From Bradyrhizobium sp. Ai1a-2 (GTDB lineage: Bacteria; Pseudomonadota; Alphaproteobacteria; Rhizobiales; Xanthobacteraceae): a stretch of 64,000 nt of DNA. Below the pieces are notes generated by a model. It was given only the letters and a program-made list of their open reading frames with translations. It was not told where the DNA came from and did not search any database. Location of the stretch: contig NZ_KE384513.1 in the NCBI RefSeq assembly GCF_000426245.1, positions 9,241-73,240 on the forward strand, written 5' to 3'. This document shows positions 42,473 through 51,492 of the stretch, one piece after another. The position numbers and the translations under genes are program-made. Positions within the stretch are counted from its first letter, which is position 1, and each line of letters starts with the position of its first letter.

Positions 42473-43381
42473 CTACGCCACCGACCGCATCCAGGCTGCA
42501 AAGGCCTCGATGCTGGCTCGCCGTGGGTGGTCGGGGACGTGGACGACATAGAAGCCGTAGCCCGGCAGCGCCAGATCGTGTGCCTTCACCAGCGCGCCGC
42601 TTTCGATCTCATGGCTCACCACGACATCGCTGCAGATCGCAATCCCCTGCCCCGCCGCGACCGCATCGATGGCGTGGATCTCCTCGCGGAAGCTCAGGTC
42701 CCAGTGCTCGGTCGCCGTAGGAATGCCCGGGTCCACCGAGCGTGCGACGGCGAGCCATCGCGACCAGCTCGGTGCCTCGCGATCTCCGTTCAGCCAATCG
42801 TAATGGATCAGCGGATAGTGCAGGAGGTCGGCGGCGCGCGTGATCGCCGGCCCGCCTTCGCTCAATAGCGCCGGGCTGCAGACCGGGAAGAAACTGTCTC
42901 GGAAGATTTCCCGCGCGACTAGGTCAGCGGGCATCGTACGGGCGTAGCGGATCGCGAGATCGGCATCTCCGGCGCGCAGATTAAGCACGTCGTCGGTGCC
43001 GATGATCTCCAGCCGGATCTGCGGATACAGCTTGCGCCACCGCGGCAGGCGCGGCACCAGCCAGCGGCTCGCAAACGCGTTCGGACTGGTCACGCGCAAC
43101 GTGGTCCTACCGGTCTTTGCCGACACCGCGGTGACGACGGAGGCGAATGTATCGAAGCCGTTGCGGATCACCGGAAACAGCCGCTCGCCCGCATCCGTCA
43201 GCGCCAGCGGTCGCGGGCGCCGGCGAAACAGCGGTCGTCCGCAGATCTCCTCGAGGATCCGGACCTGATGGCTGATTGCGGTCGGCGTGACACCGAGTTC
43301 GGCCGCCGCTTCCCTGAAGCTCAGGCGTCTGGCAGCGGCCTCGAAGGCGCGAAGGGATCCCAGCGGCGGGAGCTTTCTCAT
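42473..43381 (-). CDS. LysR-family regulator (GcvA-like)
   Basis: 302 residues. N-terminal helix-turn-helix PPLGSLRAFEAAARRLSFREAAAELGVTPTAISHQVRILE, then an effector domain (TTLRVTSPNAFASRWLVPRL, DADLAIRYAR). Divergent from the flavoprotein gene at 43462 with 80 bp between, so likely its regulator. Same subfamily as the LysR at 30699. Confidence 0.94.
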   Translation of the reverse strand: MRKLPPLGSLRAFEAAARRLSFREAAAELGVTPTAISHQVRILEEICGRPLFRRRPRPLALTDAGERLFPVIRNGFDTFASVVTAVSAKTGRTTLRVTSPNAFASRWLVPRLPRWRKLYPQIRLEIIGTDDVLNLRAGDADLAIRYARTMPADLVAREIFRDSFFPVCSPALLSEGGPAITRAADLLHYPLIHYDWLNGDREAPSWSRWLAVARSVDPGIPTATEHWDLSFREEIHAIDAVAAGQGIAICSDVVVSHEIESGALVKAHDLALPGYGFYVVHVPDHPRRASIEAFAAWMRSVA

Positions 43382-43461
43382 GCCGCCAGTGTAGATGAAT
43401 CCAATTCATCCAGCGACTGAGATATTCGATTTTGCCGCGACAAAAGCGCCGTGAGACCATC

Positions 43462-44643
43462 ATGGCGCCGGCTTCAGCAGCATCGGACCCGAACATGCGG
43501 ATCGATCATTCTCCCGTCGTCGCGCGCTATCTGGAAGCGATCGCCGCCGTCGCTCCGCTTGTCGCGGAGTTACGCCAGCAGTTCGATCGCGACCGCCGGC
43601 TCCCACCGGCGATGTTCGCAGCACTCGCTTCCGCCGGCCTGTTCCGGCTGTGGCTGCCCAAGGCACTGGGCGGGCCGGAATTGTCGCCGCTCGAATTCAT
43701 GGCGGTGGTCGAGCAGGTCGCGACGGTGGATGGCTCGCTCGGCTGGATCGTCGGCAATGGCGCGGGCATGAGCCGGATCGGCGGCTACGTCCCCGAGCCG
43801 ACCGCGCGCCGCTGGTTTTCCGATCCTGGCGCCTTCATCGCGAGCGCGACCGGCGCCGTCGGCGAAGCGCTTCCGTCGGATGGCGGCTACCGCGTCTCCG
43901 GACGCTGGCCGTTTGGCAGCGGCGCCCACGGGGCAACGCTGTTCATGGGTCTTGCCGCCGACAAGACGGATGGCGAAAGCCGGCTCTTGTGTTGCTACAT
44001 GGATCGCGAAGCGGTCGAACTTGAGGACACCTGGCACGTCTCGGGCCTCCGTGGCACCGGAAGCTGTCACTTCCAGGCGCGCGATGTGTTCGTGCCTGCC
44101 GCGCACACGCACAGCTTCCTGGAGCCGAGCCCGTCGCAGCCCGGCCTCATGTATCGGCTGCCGCCCGCAACCCTGTTTCCCTGGACGGTCGCAGCCGTGC
44201 CGCTCGGGATCGCCCGCGGCGCCATGGAGACTTTCGTCACCCTCGCCGAAACCAGGTCCCGCAGCGGAAGCTCGTCCCTGCTTCGCGATCGTGAGACGGT
44301 GCAAGCCAGCGTCGGACGCGCCGAAACACTATACAGGTCGGCACGGGCCTTCCTTGCCGACGCGATGACCGACCTCATGGAGGGCGCCGAGCATGGCGAA
44401 CCGACGACGAGCGCACGCGCCGCTTATCGCGCGGCGTGCGCGAATGCGGCGGAGAGCGCCTCAAGGATCGTCCAGCTGCTCGCGGCAGACGCGGGCGCAA
44501 TCTCGATCTTCGAATCCTGCCCGCTGGAGCGAGCGCTCCGCGATATCCAGGCCGCGAGCCAGCACGTGGCCATGAGCCCGAACAACTACGTCATCGCCGG
44601 CCGCATCCGCCTCGGCCTCGATCCCGGCACAGCGAGACTTTGA
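43462..44643 (+). CDS. Acyl-CoA-dehydrogenase-like flavoprotein (group D monooxygenase type)
   Basis: 393 residues. N-terminal helical domain with LPPAMFAALASAGLFRLWLPKALGG and a middle domain (GYRVSGRWPFGSGAHGATLFMGL) with SGLRGTGSCHFQARDVFVP typical of HpaB/DszC-like flavoproteins that use reduced flavin and O2. C-terminal helical domain ends near ALRDIQAASQHVAMSPNNY. ATG at 43462 chosen. Divergent LysR gene suggests induction by its substrate. The reaction is not known. Confidence 0.88.
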   Translation: MAPASAASDPNMRIDHSPVVARYLEAIAAVAPLVAELRQQFDRDRRLPPAMFAALASAGLFRLWLPKALGGPELSPLEFMAVVEQVATVDGSLGWIVGNGAGMSRIGGYVPEPTARRWFSDPGAFIASATGAVGEALPSDGGYRVSGRWPFGSGAHGATLFMGLAADKTDGESRLLCCYMDREAVELEDTWHVSGLRGTGSCHFQARDVFVPAAHTHSFLEPSPSQPGLMYRLPPATLFPWTVAAVPLGIARGAMETFVTLAETRSRSGSSSLLRDRETVQASVGRAETLYRSARAFLADAMTDLMEGAEHGEPTTSARAAYRAACANAAESASRIVQLLAADAGAISIFESCPLERALRDIQAASQHVAMSPNNYVIAGRIRLGLDPGTARL

Positions 44644-44654
44644 GGAACGCTCGT

Positions 44655-44702
44655 GTAGCCGGGTGGAGCGCAGCGCAGCGCAGCTGCGCTTCACCCGGCT
44701 AC
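44655..44702. repeat. Palindromic REP-like repeat
   Basis: GTAGCCGGGTGGAGCGCAGC and its complement (…CTTCACCCGGCTAC) flank an inner repeat of GCGCAGC units. It lies just 11 bp after the flavoprotein stop, so may act as a 3-prime mRNA hairpin. It is related in design to the repeats at 17290 and 63609. Confidence 0.75.
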
Positions 44703-44812
44703 GAAACTCTCCGACGTCCCGGGAACTGAAAGTTTCCGTTTGGGAACTCACGCGGCGTTTGTGCTGTCGTGAGAGGAAGGTTCAACGGCTTCCGCATCGA
44801 GATGCGCTCGAT

Positions 44813-44838
44813 TTAATTTGACATTAAATTACATTTAA
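44813..44838 (+). promoter_or_regulatory. Candidate triple CtrA-type site (TTAA-N7-TTAA-N7-TTAA)
   Basis: TTAA occurs at 44813, 44824 and 44835, each exactly 11 bp apart, within a 50-bp AT-rich island (44811-44860) that is rare in this GC-rich window. CtrA, the cell-cycle regulator of alphaproteobacteria, binds TTAA-N7-TTAA; here two overlapping full sites are present. A further TTAA is at 44853. The island is 113-160 bp upstream of the coiled-coil gene start at 44973. Binding by an AT-loving protein such as MucR is an alternative. Confidence 0.55.
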
Positions 44839-44972
44839 ATAATTATTTACCATTAAATAACGTTTTCGTTCTCCTCGCGACATATGGGGCACCGCAAACA
44901 CCCGAATTGCTGCGGCATCATTCCGATTACACGTGGTCTCATTGAACAGGAAGACACGCGAAGGCGTCTTGC

Positions 44973-46517
44973 ATGCGCCAGCCAATTGCCACTGCACCGA
45001 GAGACGGAAAAGATGTCTGGGTCGAGGATGCGGCCGGGGCCATTGATATCGCTCGCTGGTCATCGGAGGCGTGCAAATGGGTTTGGAAAAACGGGCGACC
45101 AATCAATATCACGCCGACCCATTGGTACCCGATAACCGAGGATGTGTTCCAAGAAGACGAACAATCGAGCAGGCTGTTCCCGCCCGGCCGTGCGGGCCGA
45201 AGGTTAGCGGCTTCCTTGGTCCTTGTAGTGCTCGGCGCGATTGCGCTGATCGGTGTATTTGATCAATTCAGCGAAAACGCGATTTCGGAAACGATCGGAG
45301 GCGGTCGCACCGTCGGGCTCAATCTCAAGCCTGAGCTCGCGACCGCGTGGCAAACACGCGTTCAGCCCGAAACGACAGTAGCCCTCATGCAAGACACCGA
45401 CGCTTCGCGCCAGATGCTGTTGGCGGGCACGACGCAGCGTCGCCAAGTGCTCCAAGAGGACGCACTCGCGGGCGAGCCGGCGGCAACAGCGTCCGCGGAA
45501 TTGCGGCAGTCGCTTTACCAGGAACGCGAAAGATCCGGCGCGCTTGAGGCAGAACTCGCACGAGTCCGCGGCGACTTGGAAACGATGCTGGCACTGTCGA
45601 GCAAGTTCCAAAACGACGCGGTACAGCGCTGGGAGGCAGCGGAAATTACGGCGGAGGAGCTGCGGCAGTCGCTCCAACAGGAACAGGCCCATTCCGCGGC
45701 GCTCGCGACCGAACTTTCCGGAACGCGCCGCGAGATCGAGACCCGGGACACGCAGTCGACCAAGGCGGACGATGAGGCCGCCCAACAGGCGACGGGACGA
45801 GAGGTCGCGGAACTGCGGCAGTCGCTGCAGCAGGAGCAGGAAAAGACCGCCGCCCTCACCCGGGAAGTCGGCGCGGCGCGCCAGGCGATGACAGCGAGTG
45901 CCGAACAACAACGCCGCGCGCTCGACGAGGCACAGGCGCGCGCCGCGGCGCTCGCGAGTGAACTTGCCGGAACGAGCAGCAAGATCGAGACCCAGGCCGC
46001 GCAGTCGCAAAAGGCAGTTGAAGAAGCCGTACAGCAGAAGCAGACGGCGGAGGCCACCATTGCGGAACTGCGGCAGTCGCTGCAGCAGGAGCGGAACAGA
46101 ACCGAAGCCATGGCACGGGATCTCGCATCGGCGCGGCGCGATGAGCGCGCAACCGGCAGCCGCGCAGTTGAAGGCCCGATGGTGCCGGTGACGAAGACCG
46201 TGGCAGCCGCCGTATCGGAGCCGCCAACAGCCGCAGACCAGGAGAAGGCAGAGGCGGCCCGACTGATTGCGCGCGCCAGCGCATTGCTCAGCCAGGGCAA
46301 TATCGGCGCAGCGAGGACAGTGCTCGAGCGTGCCGCCGAGAACGGCAATGCCCAGGCAAGTTTCATGCTCGCGGAAACATATGATCCAGTCGTCCTGTCC
46401 GCCTGGGGCACCTACGGCACGCGCGGCGAAGCGGCCAAGGCACGAGAGCTCTACGCGAAGGCACACAGTGGCGGTATTCGCGAGGCCAAGGACCGGCTCG
46501 ACGCGTTGCCGCAGTGA
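44973..46517 (+). CDS. Membrane-anchored coiled-coil protein with Sel1-like C-terminus
   Basis: 514 residues. A small N-terminal cytoplasmic part (MRQPIATAPRDGKDVWVEDAAGAID, a DUF551-like pattern) is followed by one membrane helix (LAASLVLVVLGAIALIGVF, about 80-98). Then about 250 residues of coiled coil with a recurring ELRQSLQQEQ unit at least four times. The C-terminal 100 residues have Sel1/TPR-like repeats (GNIGAARTVLERAAENGNAQASFML; AKARELYAKAHSGGIREAK). Probably an envelope scaffold. First gene of a four-gene run; possible CtrA site upstream. Confidence 0.82.
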   Translation: MRQPIATAPRDGKDVWVEDAAGAIDIARWSSEACKWVWKNGRPINITPTHWYPITEDVFQEDEQSSRLFPPGRAGRRLAASLVLVVLGAIALIGVFDQFSENAISETIGGGRTVGLNLKPELATAWQTRVQPETTVALMQDTDASRQMLLAGTTQRRQVLQEDALAGEPAATASAELRQSLYQERERSGALEAELARVRGDLETMLALSSKFQNDAVQRWEAAEITAEELRQSLQQEQAHSAALATELSGTRREIETRDTQSTKADDEAAQQATGREVAELRQSLQQEQEKTAALTREVGAARQAMTASAEQQRRALDEAQARAAALASELAGTSSKIETQAAQSQKAVEEAVQQKQTAEATIAELRQSLQQERNRTEAMARDLASARRDERATGSRAVEGPMVPVTKTVAAAVSEPPTAADQEKAEAARLIARASALLSQGNIGAARTVLERAAENGNAQASFMLAETYDPVVLSAWGTYGTRGEAAKARELYAKAHSGGIREAKDRLDALPQ

Positions 46518-46586
46518 GAGGATGAGGTTGTTGCGTCCACGAAAATGACGCCCGCTGCTGCAGCTGGCGATCAAGAGGGGGCTGCC

Positions 46587-47630
46587 ATGAACATGATGCC
46601 GAGGCCAAGCTCGTTGCTCCTGCTCGCCGCGCTGGTGCCGCTCGCCATGATGCTTCAACCGGCAGACCTGGAAGCACAGACCACGCAACCCTCCAAGGGC
46701 AATGCACAAGCGGTTCGACGGCCTCTCGCGCAGGAGAGAGAAAAAGACCGCATGAACGCCTGGACCGTCGGGCTCGCTGGCGGCTTGCTCGAGGGAGCGC
46801 CGATTCGCCTCGCCGCCGAGATGGCCCGCGTCGTCGACGACGGAGAAAACCTGCATCTGCTACCGATCGTCACCCGGGGCGCCACCGAGAATCTGAACTC
46901 GCTGCTCTATCTGCGCGGCATCGATACGGCGATCATCAATTCCGACGCGCTCGAAGAATACAAGATTCAAGTGCCGCAGATCCGCACCCGCATCGCTTAC
47001 CTGCTCAATCTCTTCCCGTCCGAGCTTCATATTTTCGTCCGACCGGAAATTGCAAGCCTGCAGGATCTCGCCGGCAAGAAAGTGAACTTCAACACGCAGG
47101 GCACCGCAGCCGCCTATTCAGGACCGCTGATCTTCAGCCGTCTTGGCGTCGAGGTCGAGAAGACGTTCATTCCTCATCAGCTCGCCCTCGAACAGATGCG
47201 CAAAGGTGAGATGGCGGCCGTGGTGTTCATCACGTCGAAACCGGTGGACGCCTTCGTGCGCGGCCGCTGGGATGCGGGATTCAAGTTTCTCCCGGTCCAG
47301 TACGACAGCAAGTTCGAGGACTACTACCTGCCCGCGACGCTGGAGACAAATGAGTATCCCAATCTGATCAAGCAGGGCGAGCGGGTGTCGACCATCGCGG
47401 TGCCGACCGCGCTTGTCGCGTTCAATTGGCCGCCGCGGTCGAACCGCTATCAGCGCATCGCGCGCTTTGTCGACTATTTGTTCTCGCGAATCGATCGCTT
47501 GCAGGCGCCAGGCTTTGACCCGAAATGGAAATCGATCAATCTCGCAGCGACCGTCCCTGGACTGACCCGCTTCCAGGCCGCGCAGGAATGGCTGGATCGC
47601 AAGGCCCGCAGCGCGCAGGCGCCACCATGA
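46587..47630 (+). CDS. TAXI-family TRAP-type solute-binding protein
   Basis: 347 residues. Signal peptide (SSLLLLAALVPLAMMLQPADLEA-QTT) and the TAXI fold: WTVGLAGGLLEGAPIRLAAEMARV, TENLNSLLYLRGIDTAIINSDALEEYK, LAGKKVNFNTQGTAAAYSG. GAGGGGG six bases before the ATG at 46587. No TRAP membrane subunits are nearby, so it is an orphan. The middle of an envelope gene run, overlapping the next gene by four bases. Ligand unknown. Confidence 0.9.
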   Translation: MNMMPRPSSLLLLAALVPLAMMLQPADLEAQTTQPSKGNAQAVRRPLAQEREKDRMNAWTVGLAGGLLEGAPIRLAAEMARVVDDGENLHLLPIVTRGATENLNSLLYLRGIDTAIINSDALEEYKIQVPQIRTRIAYLLNLFPSELHIFVRPEIASLQDLAGKKVNFNTQGTAAAYSGPLIFSRLGVEVEKTFIPHQLALEQMRKGEMAAVVFITSKPVDAFVRGRWDAGFKFLPVQYDSKFEDYYLPATLETNEYPNLIKQGERVSTIAVPTALVAFNWPPRSNRYQRIARFVDYLFSRIDRLQAPGFDPKWKSINLAATVPGLTRFQAAQEWLDRKARSAQAPP

Positions 47631-48253
47631 GGGCCGCTGCTTTTCCCCTCGCCGTCACGTTCGAGATCGTTTGCGGCTGCGCCTACGCGCAAGGCACGAA
47701 CGATCCGATGGAGAATCTTCGGGCCTGCTCGATGATGGAAGGACGAGCCCGGCTGCAATGTCTGGAGGATCTGTCACGCAAGATTACGCCGCCTGGTCGC
47801 CCGGCGCCGTACGACAACTGGCTGCTCAGCGAGACCACCTCTCCGGTGGACTATTCGCCGATCGTCGTCGCCACCACATTCGCTCGCGGCTCCGATGGGG
47901 CTGCGATGCAACTCGCGATCCACTGCCGCAAAGGCCGCACCGAGCTTGTGGTCGCCGGACCTGCGGTGTCACGCAGCGCCGCGGAATACACCATCTCCTA
48001 CCGCATCAATGCAGATCCACCGGTGCAGGTTGCAGCCGCGTCGCCGTCATTCGGGTCCGGCGCCGCCTTCCAGGGCGACGTCGTGCGCTTGCTGCAATCG
48101 TTACCCGACGAAGGCGGCTTCACTGTCCGTCTTTCCGCCCGCACCGGCGCAGCTCAGGAAGGGAACTTCCCGCTCGGCGGATTGAAGACCGTGCGCGAGA
48201 AACTGGCGGTGGCGTGCAAATGGCCACGTGCCGTCGCCAGACCAGGAGAGTGA
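47627..48253 (+). CDS. Secreted VasI/TagO-like protein
   Basis: 208 residues with a signal peptide (AAAFPLAVTFEIVCGCAYA-QGT). The mature part has a Cys near ENLRACSMMEGRARLQCLEDL, then NWLLSETTSPVDYSPIVVATT, and two later Cys (AIHCRKGRT, AVACKWP). The pattern of Cys, SPVDYSP and RTELVVAG resembles VasI/TagO proteins found with type VI secretion systems, but no such system is here and the match is from memory. Starts at ATG overlapping the TAXI stop (ATGA), so coupled. Confidence 0.75.
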   Translation: MRAAAFPLAVTFEIVCGCAYAQGTNDPMENLRACSMMEGRARLQCLEDLSRKITPPGRPAPYDNWLLSETTSPVDYSPIVVATTFARGSDGAAMQLAIHCRKGRTELVVAGPAVSRSAAEYTISYRINADPPVQVAAASPSFGSGAAFQGDVVRLLQSLPDEGGFTVRLSARTGAAQEGNFPLGGLKTVREKLAVACKWPRAVARPGE

Positions 48254-48278
48254 TGGTCATGGGACAGGGAGAGGCAAG

Positions 48279-48899
48279 ATGATCCGAACTGGAAATCTGG
48301 CGATAGCAGCCATTGCCGGCCTGGTGATGTCGCTCCTGATCGCGCCGACCGCGCAAGCGCAGGCGGATGATCAGATGAGGCCGCAAGCGAGCAGGCAGTA
48401 CCGGGTGATCAAGTACAAGCCGCCGAGCAGACAGAAGCAGGCGAGCAAGAGGGACGATCAGACCAGCAAACGCGACCAGGCGAGCAAGCAGAAACTGGCA
48501 CTGGTGACGAAACCTGCCGAGACCGCCAGGAAGCCGCATCAGCTGCTGCTGCAGGTCAACTCCAACGAACCCGCGATGATGAATCTCGCGCTTAACAATG
48601 CGACCAACGTTGCGCAATACTACCGCGACATCGGTGAAGACGTGTCGATCGAGGTCGTCACTTTCGGTCCTGGCCTCCACATGCTGCGCGATGACACTTC
48701 TCCGGTGAAGGCGCGCATCGAGGCGCTCTCGACGAGCAACCCGGAAATCTCTTTCAAGGCCTGCGGCAATACCCGGGAAAACATGCGCAAGGCCGAGAAC
48801 AAGGACATCACCCTGCTTCCACAGGCGACGGTTGTGAAATCCGGCGTCGTCCGCGTCATGGAGCTGCAAGAGCGGGGCTGGACCTACGTCAAACTGTGA
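48279..48899 (+). CDS. Secreted DsrE-family protein
   Basis: 206 residues. Signal peptide (LAIAAIAGLVMSLLIAPTAQA-QAD), a Lys/Gln-rich linker, then a DsrE/DsrF-like domain from about residue 90 (HQLLLQVNSNEPAMMNLALNNATNVAQYY, DVSIEVVTFGPGLHMLRDD, ISFKACGNT, MELQERGWTYVKL). The single conserved Cys in FKACGNT is in the position used for sulfur transfer in the family. Export is unusual for cytoplasmic DsrE but known in small periplasmic relatives. ATG at 48279 with GGGAGAGG upstream. Last gene of the envelope run. Confidence 0.88.
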   Translation: MIRTGNLAIAAIAGLVMSLLIAPTAQAQADDQMRPQASRQYRVIKYKPPSRQKQASKRDDQTSKRDQASKQKLALVTKPAETARKPHQLLLQVNSNEPAMMNLALNNATNVAQYYRDIGEDVSIEVVTFGPGLHMLRDDTSPVKARIEALSTSNPEISFKACGNTRENMRKAENKDITLLPQATVVKSGVVRVMELQERGWTYVKL

Positions 48900-49049
48900 G
48901 ACGCCACGACGGACCAGCACCTCGCCCTGCTCGATGGTGCCTGCGGTTCCGATTCAAATTGTCAAACAGCGAAGAGGATGCGATTTCGCATTCTCGCGGC
49001 ATGAGATGCCCGAGCTTTGCATGTCGTTTCGCGCTCCTCGAAACAGAGG

Positions 49050-49495
49050 GCGCAGGGAAAGCCGGGTGCCGGTTGCACCCATGGGTCCCGTGCAACAAAA
49101 AGCACGGGGGTAGGACCACAGGTTCAACCGAAGCATTCCGGCTTTCCCTGCGCGATGGTTTTACAGCTTACTTCGTGCTCTCCCCGGTGACCGGGCTTTC
49201 TTGCCACCGTCATCTCTCGCGCAAACTTGTTTGCGCAACAAACTTAGCGCCAGCGTCGGGGCGCCAGGACCACACGACTTCGCCGTCCGTGAGTGCCACG
49301 CTCGTCAGTCGTGACACTCGCGTCCACCGCATCTCACCGCAACGTTCGTGACGATCGCGAGCCGCCCCTCATCCGCCGTGAGACGCGCGGAGTTAAATCA
49401 CTGATTTGCCCGACGGCGAAAGCAGAATGTTTTTTCCGCGAGGGCTGGACAGACTTTTGAATGATTTGCCCGTCGGGTCGTTCTGTCGCGGCCAA
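49050..49495. repeat. Dispersed structured repeat, fullest copy B
   Basis: A 16-bp inverted repeat, GCGCAGGGAAAGCCGG (49050-49065) and its complement (49138-49153), encloses a hairpin CCCGTGC / GCACGGG (49087-49108). From 49201 on it matches copy A (1-297), with hairpins GCGCAAAC / GTTTGCGC (49219-49236) and GAGTG-C-CACG / CGTG-A-CACTC (49291-49319), then the shared GATTTGCCCGAC…CGTCGGG pair. No plausible gene. Probably a mobile or RNA-type repeat element common in this genus. Confidence 0.88.
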
Positions 49496-49818
49496 GCGTC
49501 GAAATCGTCGTTGCGCCCGAAGCGAAGCAGGCCATGGAGAAAACAGGGTGCTGGTTTTTAAAGGCTCAGCCGAATGCTGCGTACGTCGGATTTCGGAGAT
49601 AAGAGCGGAAATAGAAAACTCGATCAGAAAGTGCCGCTTTTGACCCATCTCGGATTCCGCCAGCGCTGTACACGTGCCGAATCCGCACAGGCGGGCTATA
49701 GTGGCACAATTGCCGGCGGCACAGCGACCCCTGGCTCAATCTGCCGAAGTTGCATAGCGCGAAACGTTCCCAACTGCTCGGCTCTAGATCACTCGGTACT
49801 GCCAAATGGAGGAAACCA
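49496..49818. other. Upstream region of arylsulfatase, no gene seen
   Basis: 323 bp. No supported gene. It should contain the arylsulfatase promoter. The ribosome site GGAGGAAA is at 49807-49814. Confidence 0.45.
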
Positions 49819-51492
49819 ATGAAAATTGGATGCGCGTTATGGCGTGGCGTGCTGGTGGGTTTTGCCGTAGTGGCTGCGATGAGCATAGAGGCATCAGCGC
49901 AACAGCAGAAGCGACCAAATGTGGTCATGCTGATGACGGATGACACGGGCTGGAACGATTTCGGAGCCTATAGCGGGGGCGGCGCTGCACTCGGCCATCC
50001 GACCCCAAACATCGACCGGATCGCTAAGGAAGGCGCGACGTTCACGAGCTGGTATGGTCAAGCGAGTTGCACGGCAGGCCGCGCCTCGTTTATGACCGGA
50101 CGCATTCCGATCCGTTCAGCGCTCTCCATCGTGGTCGCCCCCGGCGACGAGAATGCGCTCAAAAAGGAGACGCCGACCATCGCGGAGTATTTTCAAAAGA
50201 ACGGCTACTCGACTTACTTTTCTGGAAAGTGGCATCTCGGCGACAAGCCGGAGTCCTACCCGATCGAGCACGGCTTCGATGAGATGAAGGCGTTCGCCGC
50301 GTATTATCCGGGCGTCTACACTTATGCCGACACGTCCAAGTGGTTCCATCCGTGGTTTCCCTCGTACAACCCAGAGGTCGCTAAAGCATATTTTGAAGTT
50401 GTGAATATGTACGAATGGGAAGGAGTTGCTGGGCAACCGGCGAAACGAGGCGAGTACATAACTTACGACTACCTCGCCAACTTTGACGTCCGGCAGGCAG
50501 ATTACGCAATCGATTACATCAAGAAACACGCCAAGGACGCGAAGCCGTTCTTCATGGACGTCAATTTCATGAAGATGCACAACCCGACCAATGCCTCACC
50601 AAAATTCGCTGGGAAGTCCCGGTTAGGCGATTATTCGGATTCGGTGATGGAACTCGACGACGACATCGGCCGGATTATGGACACTATCCGCGCGGAAGCG
50701 CCGAACACGATTGTGATCATAACGGCGGATAACGGTGCGTGGCAGGATGCCTATCCTGATGCGGGCACTACGCCTTTCCGTGGCGAAAAGGGTTCAGCCT
50801 TTGAAGGCGGATGGCGTGTCCCGGGCTTGATGTGGTGGCCCGCACAAATCCCGGCTGGCTCGCAATACCATGAAATGATGTCGCATATCGACTGCTGGGC
50901 GACGCTCGCCAAGATGGTCGGTCTAAACCCGCCGCCGCACGGTGCATGGACCGACAACAATGGCAAGCCAATCTACTTTGATAGCATCGACAACAGCGAG
51001 TACATCCTCGGTCGCGCGAAGCACTCAGCACGAAAATCGTGGATTTACGTCGACGGCGAAAACTTTATGGGAGCACGCGCGGATGTCGGCGGTGATCCAA
51101 CCAACTCTGATCTCAGCATCGCGTGGAAGTACCTATGGACGGCCAAGGACACTTGGCTCGGTCCAGAGCAGAACCTAGGCGCGATCGGCGCGGTTTATAA
51201 CCTGACAATGGACCCATTCGAGAAATACGACATGGTATTCAACGGCGCGATGTCGGCACGCATGCCAACACAGTCGCCGGGCAAATATGCCGGACAGGAC
51301 AACGGCTGGGTTTTGGCACTAATCTTCCCGGTCGTGATGGAGTTCAACAAGTCGATCGTTGACTATCCAAGCATCAAGCGTAAGCCGGGCGGAGCCTCGA
51401 ACGACTGGAGACCCGATCTGCAACGCCCAGAAAACCCAGTCCCGATGCTGGACATGAAACACCTGCCCAATATCAAGGGTGGCGGCGGCTAA
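49819..51492 (+). CDS. Periplasmic arylsulfatase
   Basis: 557 residues with a signal peptide (VLVGFAVVAAMSIEASA-QQQ). Sulfatase signatures: metal Asp pair in VVMLMTDDTGWNDFG (Asp41, Asp42), the formylglycine motif SCTAGRASFMTGR (Cys84, Arg88), FSGKWHLG, and ITADNGAWQDA. The Cys must be oxidised to formylglycine by a separate enzyme, not encoded here. It would free sulfate from organic sulfate esters. ATG at 49819 with GGAGGAAA upstream. The substrate is unknown. Confidence 0.95.
   Translation: MKIGCALWRGVLVGFAVVAAMSIEASAQQQKRPNVVMLMTDDTGWNDFGAYSGGGAALGHPTPNIDRIAKEGATFTSWYGQASCTAGRASFMTGRIPIRSALSIVVAPGDENALKKETPTIAEYFQKNGYSTYFSGKWHLGDKPESYPIEHGFDEMKAFAAYYPGVYTYADTSKWFHPWFPSYNPEVAKAYFEVVNMYEWEGVAGQPAKRGEYITYDYLANFDVRQADYAIDYIKKHAKDAKPFFMDVNFMKMHNPTNASPKFAGKSRLGDYSDSVMELDDDIGRIMDTIRAEAPNTIVIITADNGAWQDAYPDAGTTPFRGEKGSAFEGGWRVPGLMWWPAQIPAGSQYHEMMSHIDCWATLAKMVGLNPPPHGAWTDNNGKPIYFDSIDNSEYILGRAKHSARKSWIYVDGENFMGARADVGGDPTNSDLSIAWKYLWTAKDTWLGPEQNLGAIGAVYNLTMDPFEKYDMVFNGAMSARMPTQSPGKYAGQDNGWVLALIFPVVMEFNKSIVDYPSIKRKPGGASNDWRPDLQRPENPVPMLDMKHLPNIKGGGG

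Noticed and set aside
47627..48253. Type VI secretion system inferred from the VasI/TagO-like protein
   Set aside because: No Tss core genes are in the window, so only the weak protein resemblance is reported.
48896..49351. Plus-strand frame across the structured repeat
   Set aside because: Repeat-derived translation of a type that recurs wherever the element occurs; the DNA hairpins explain the conservation better.
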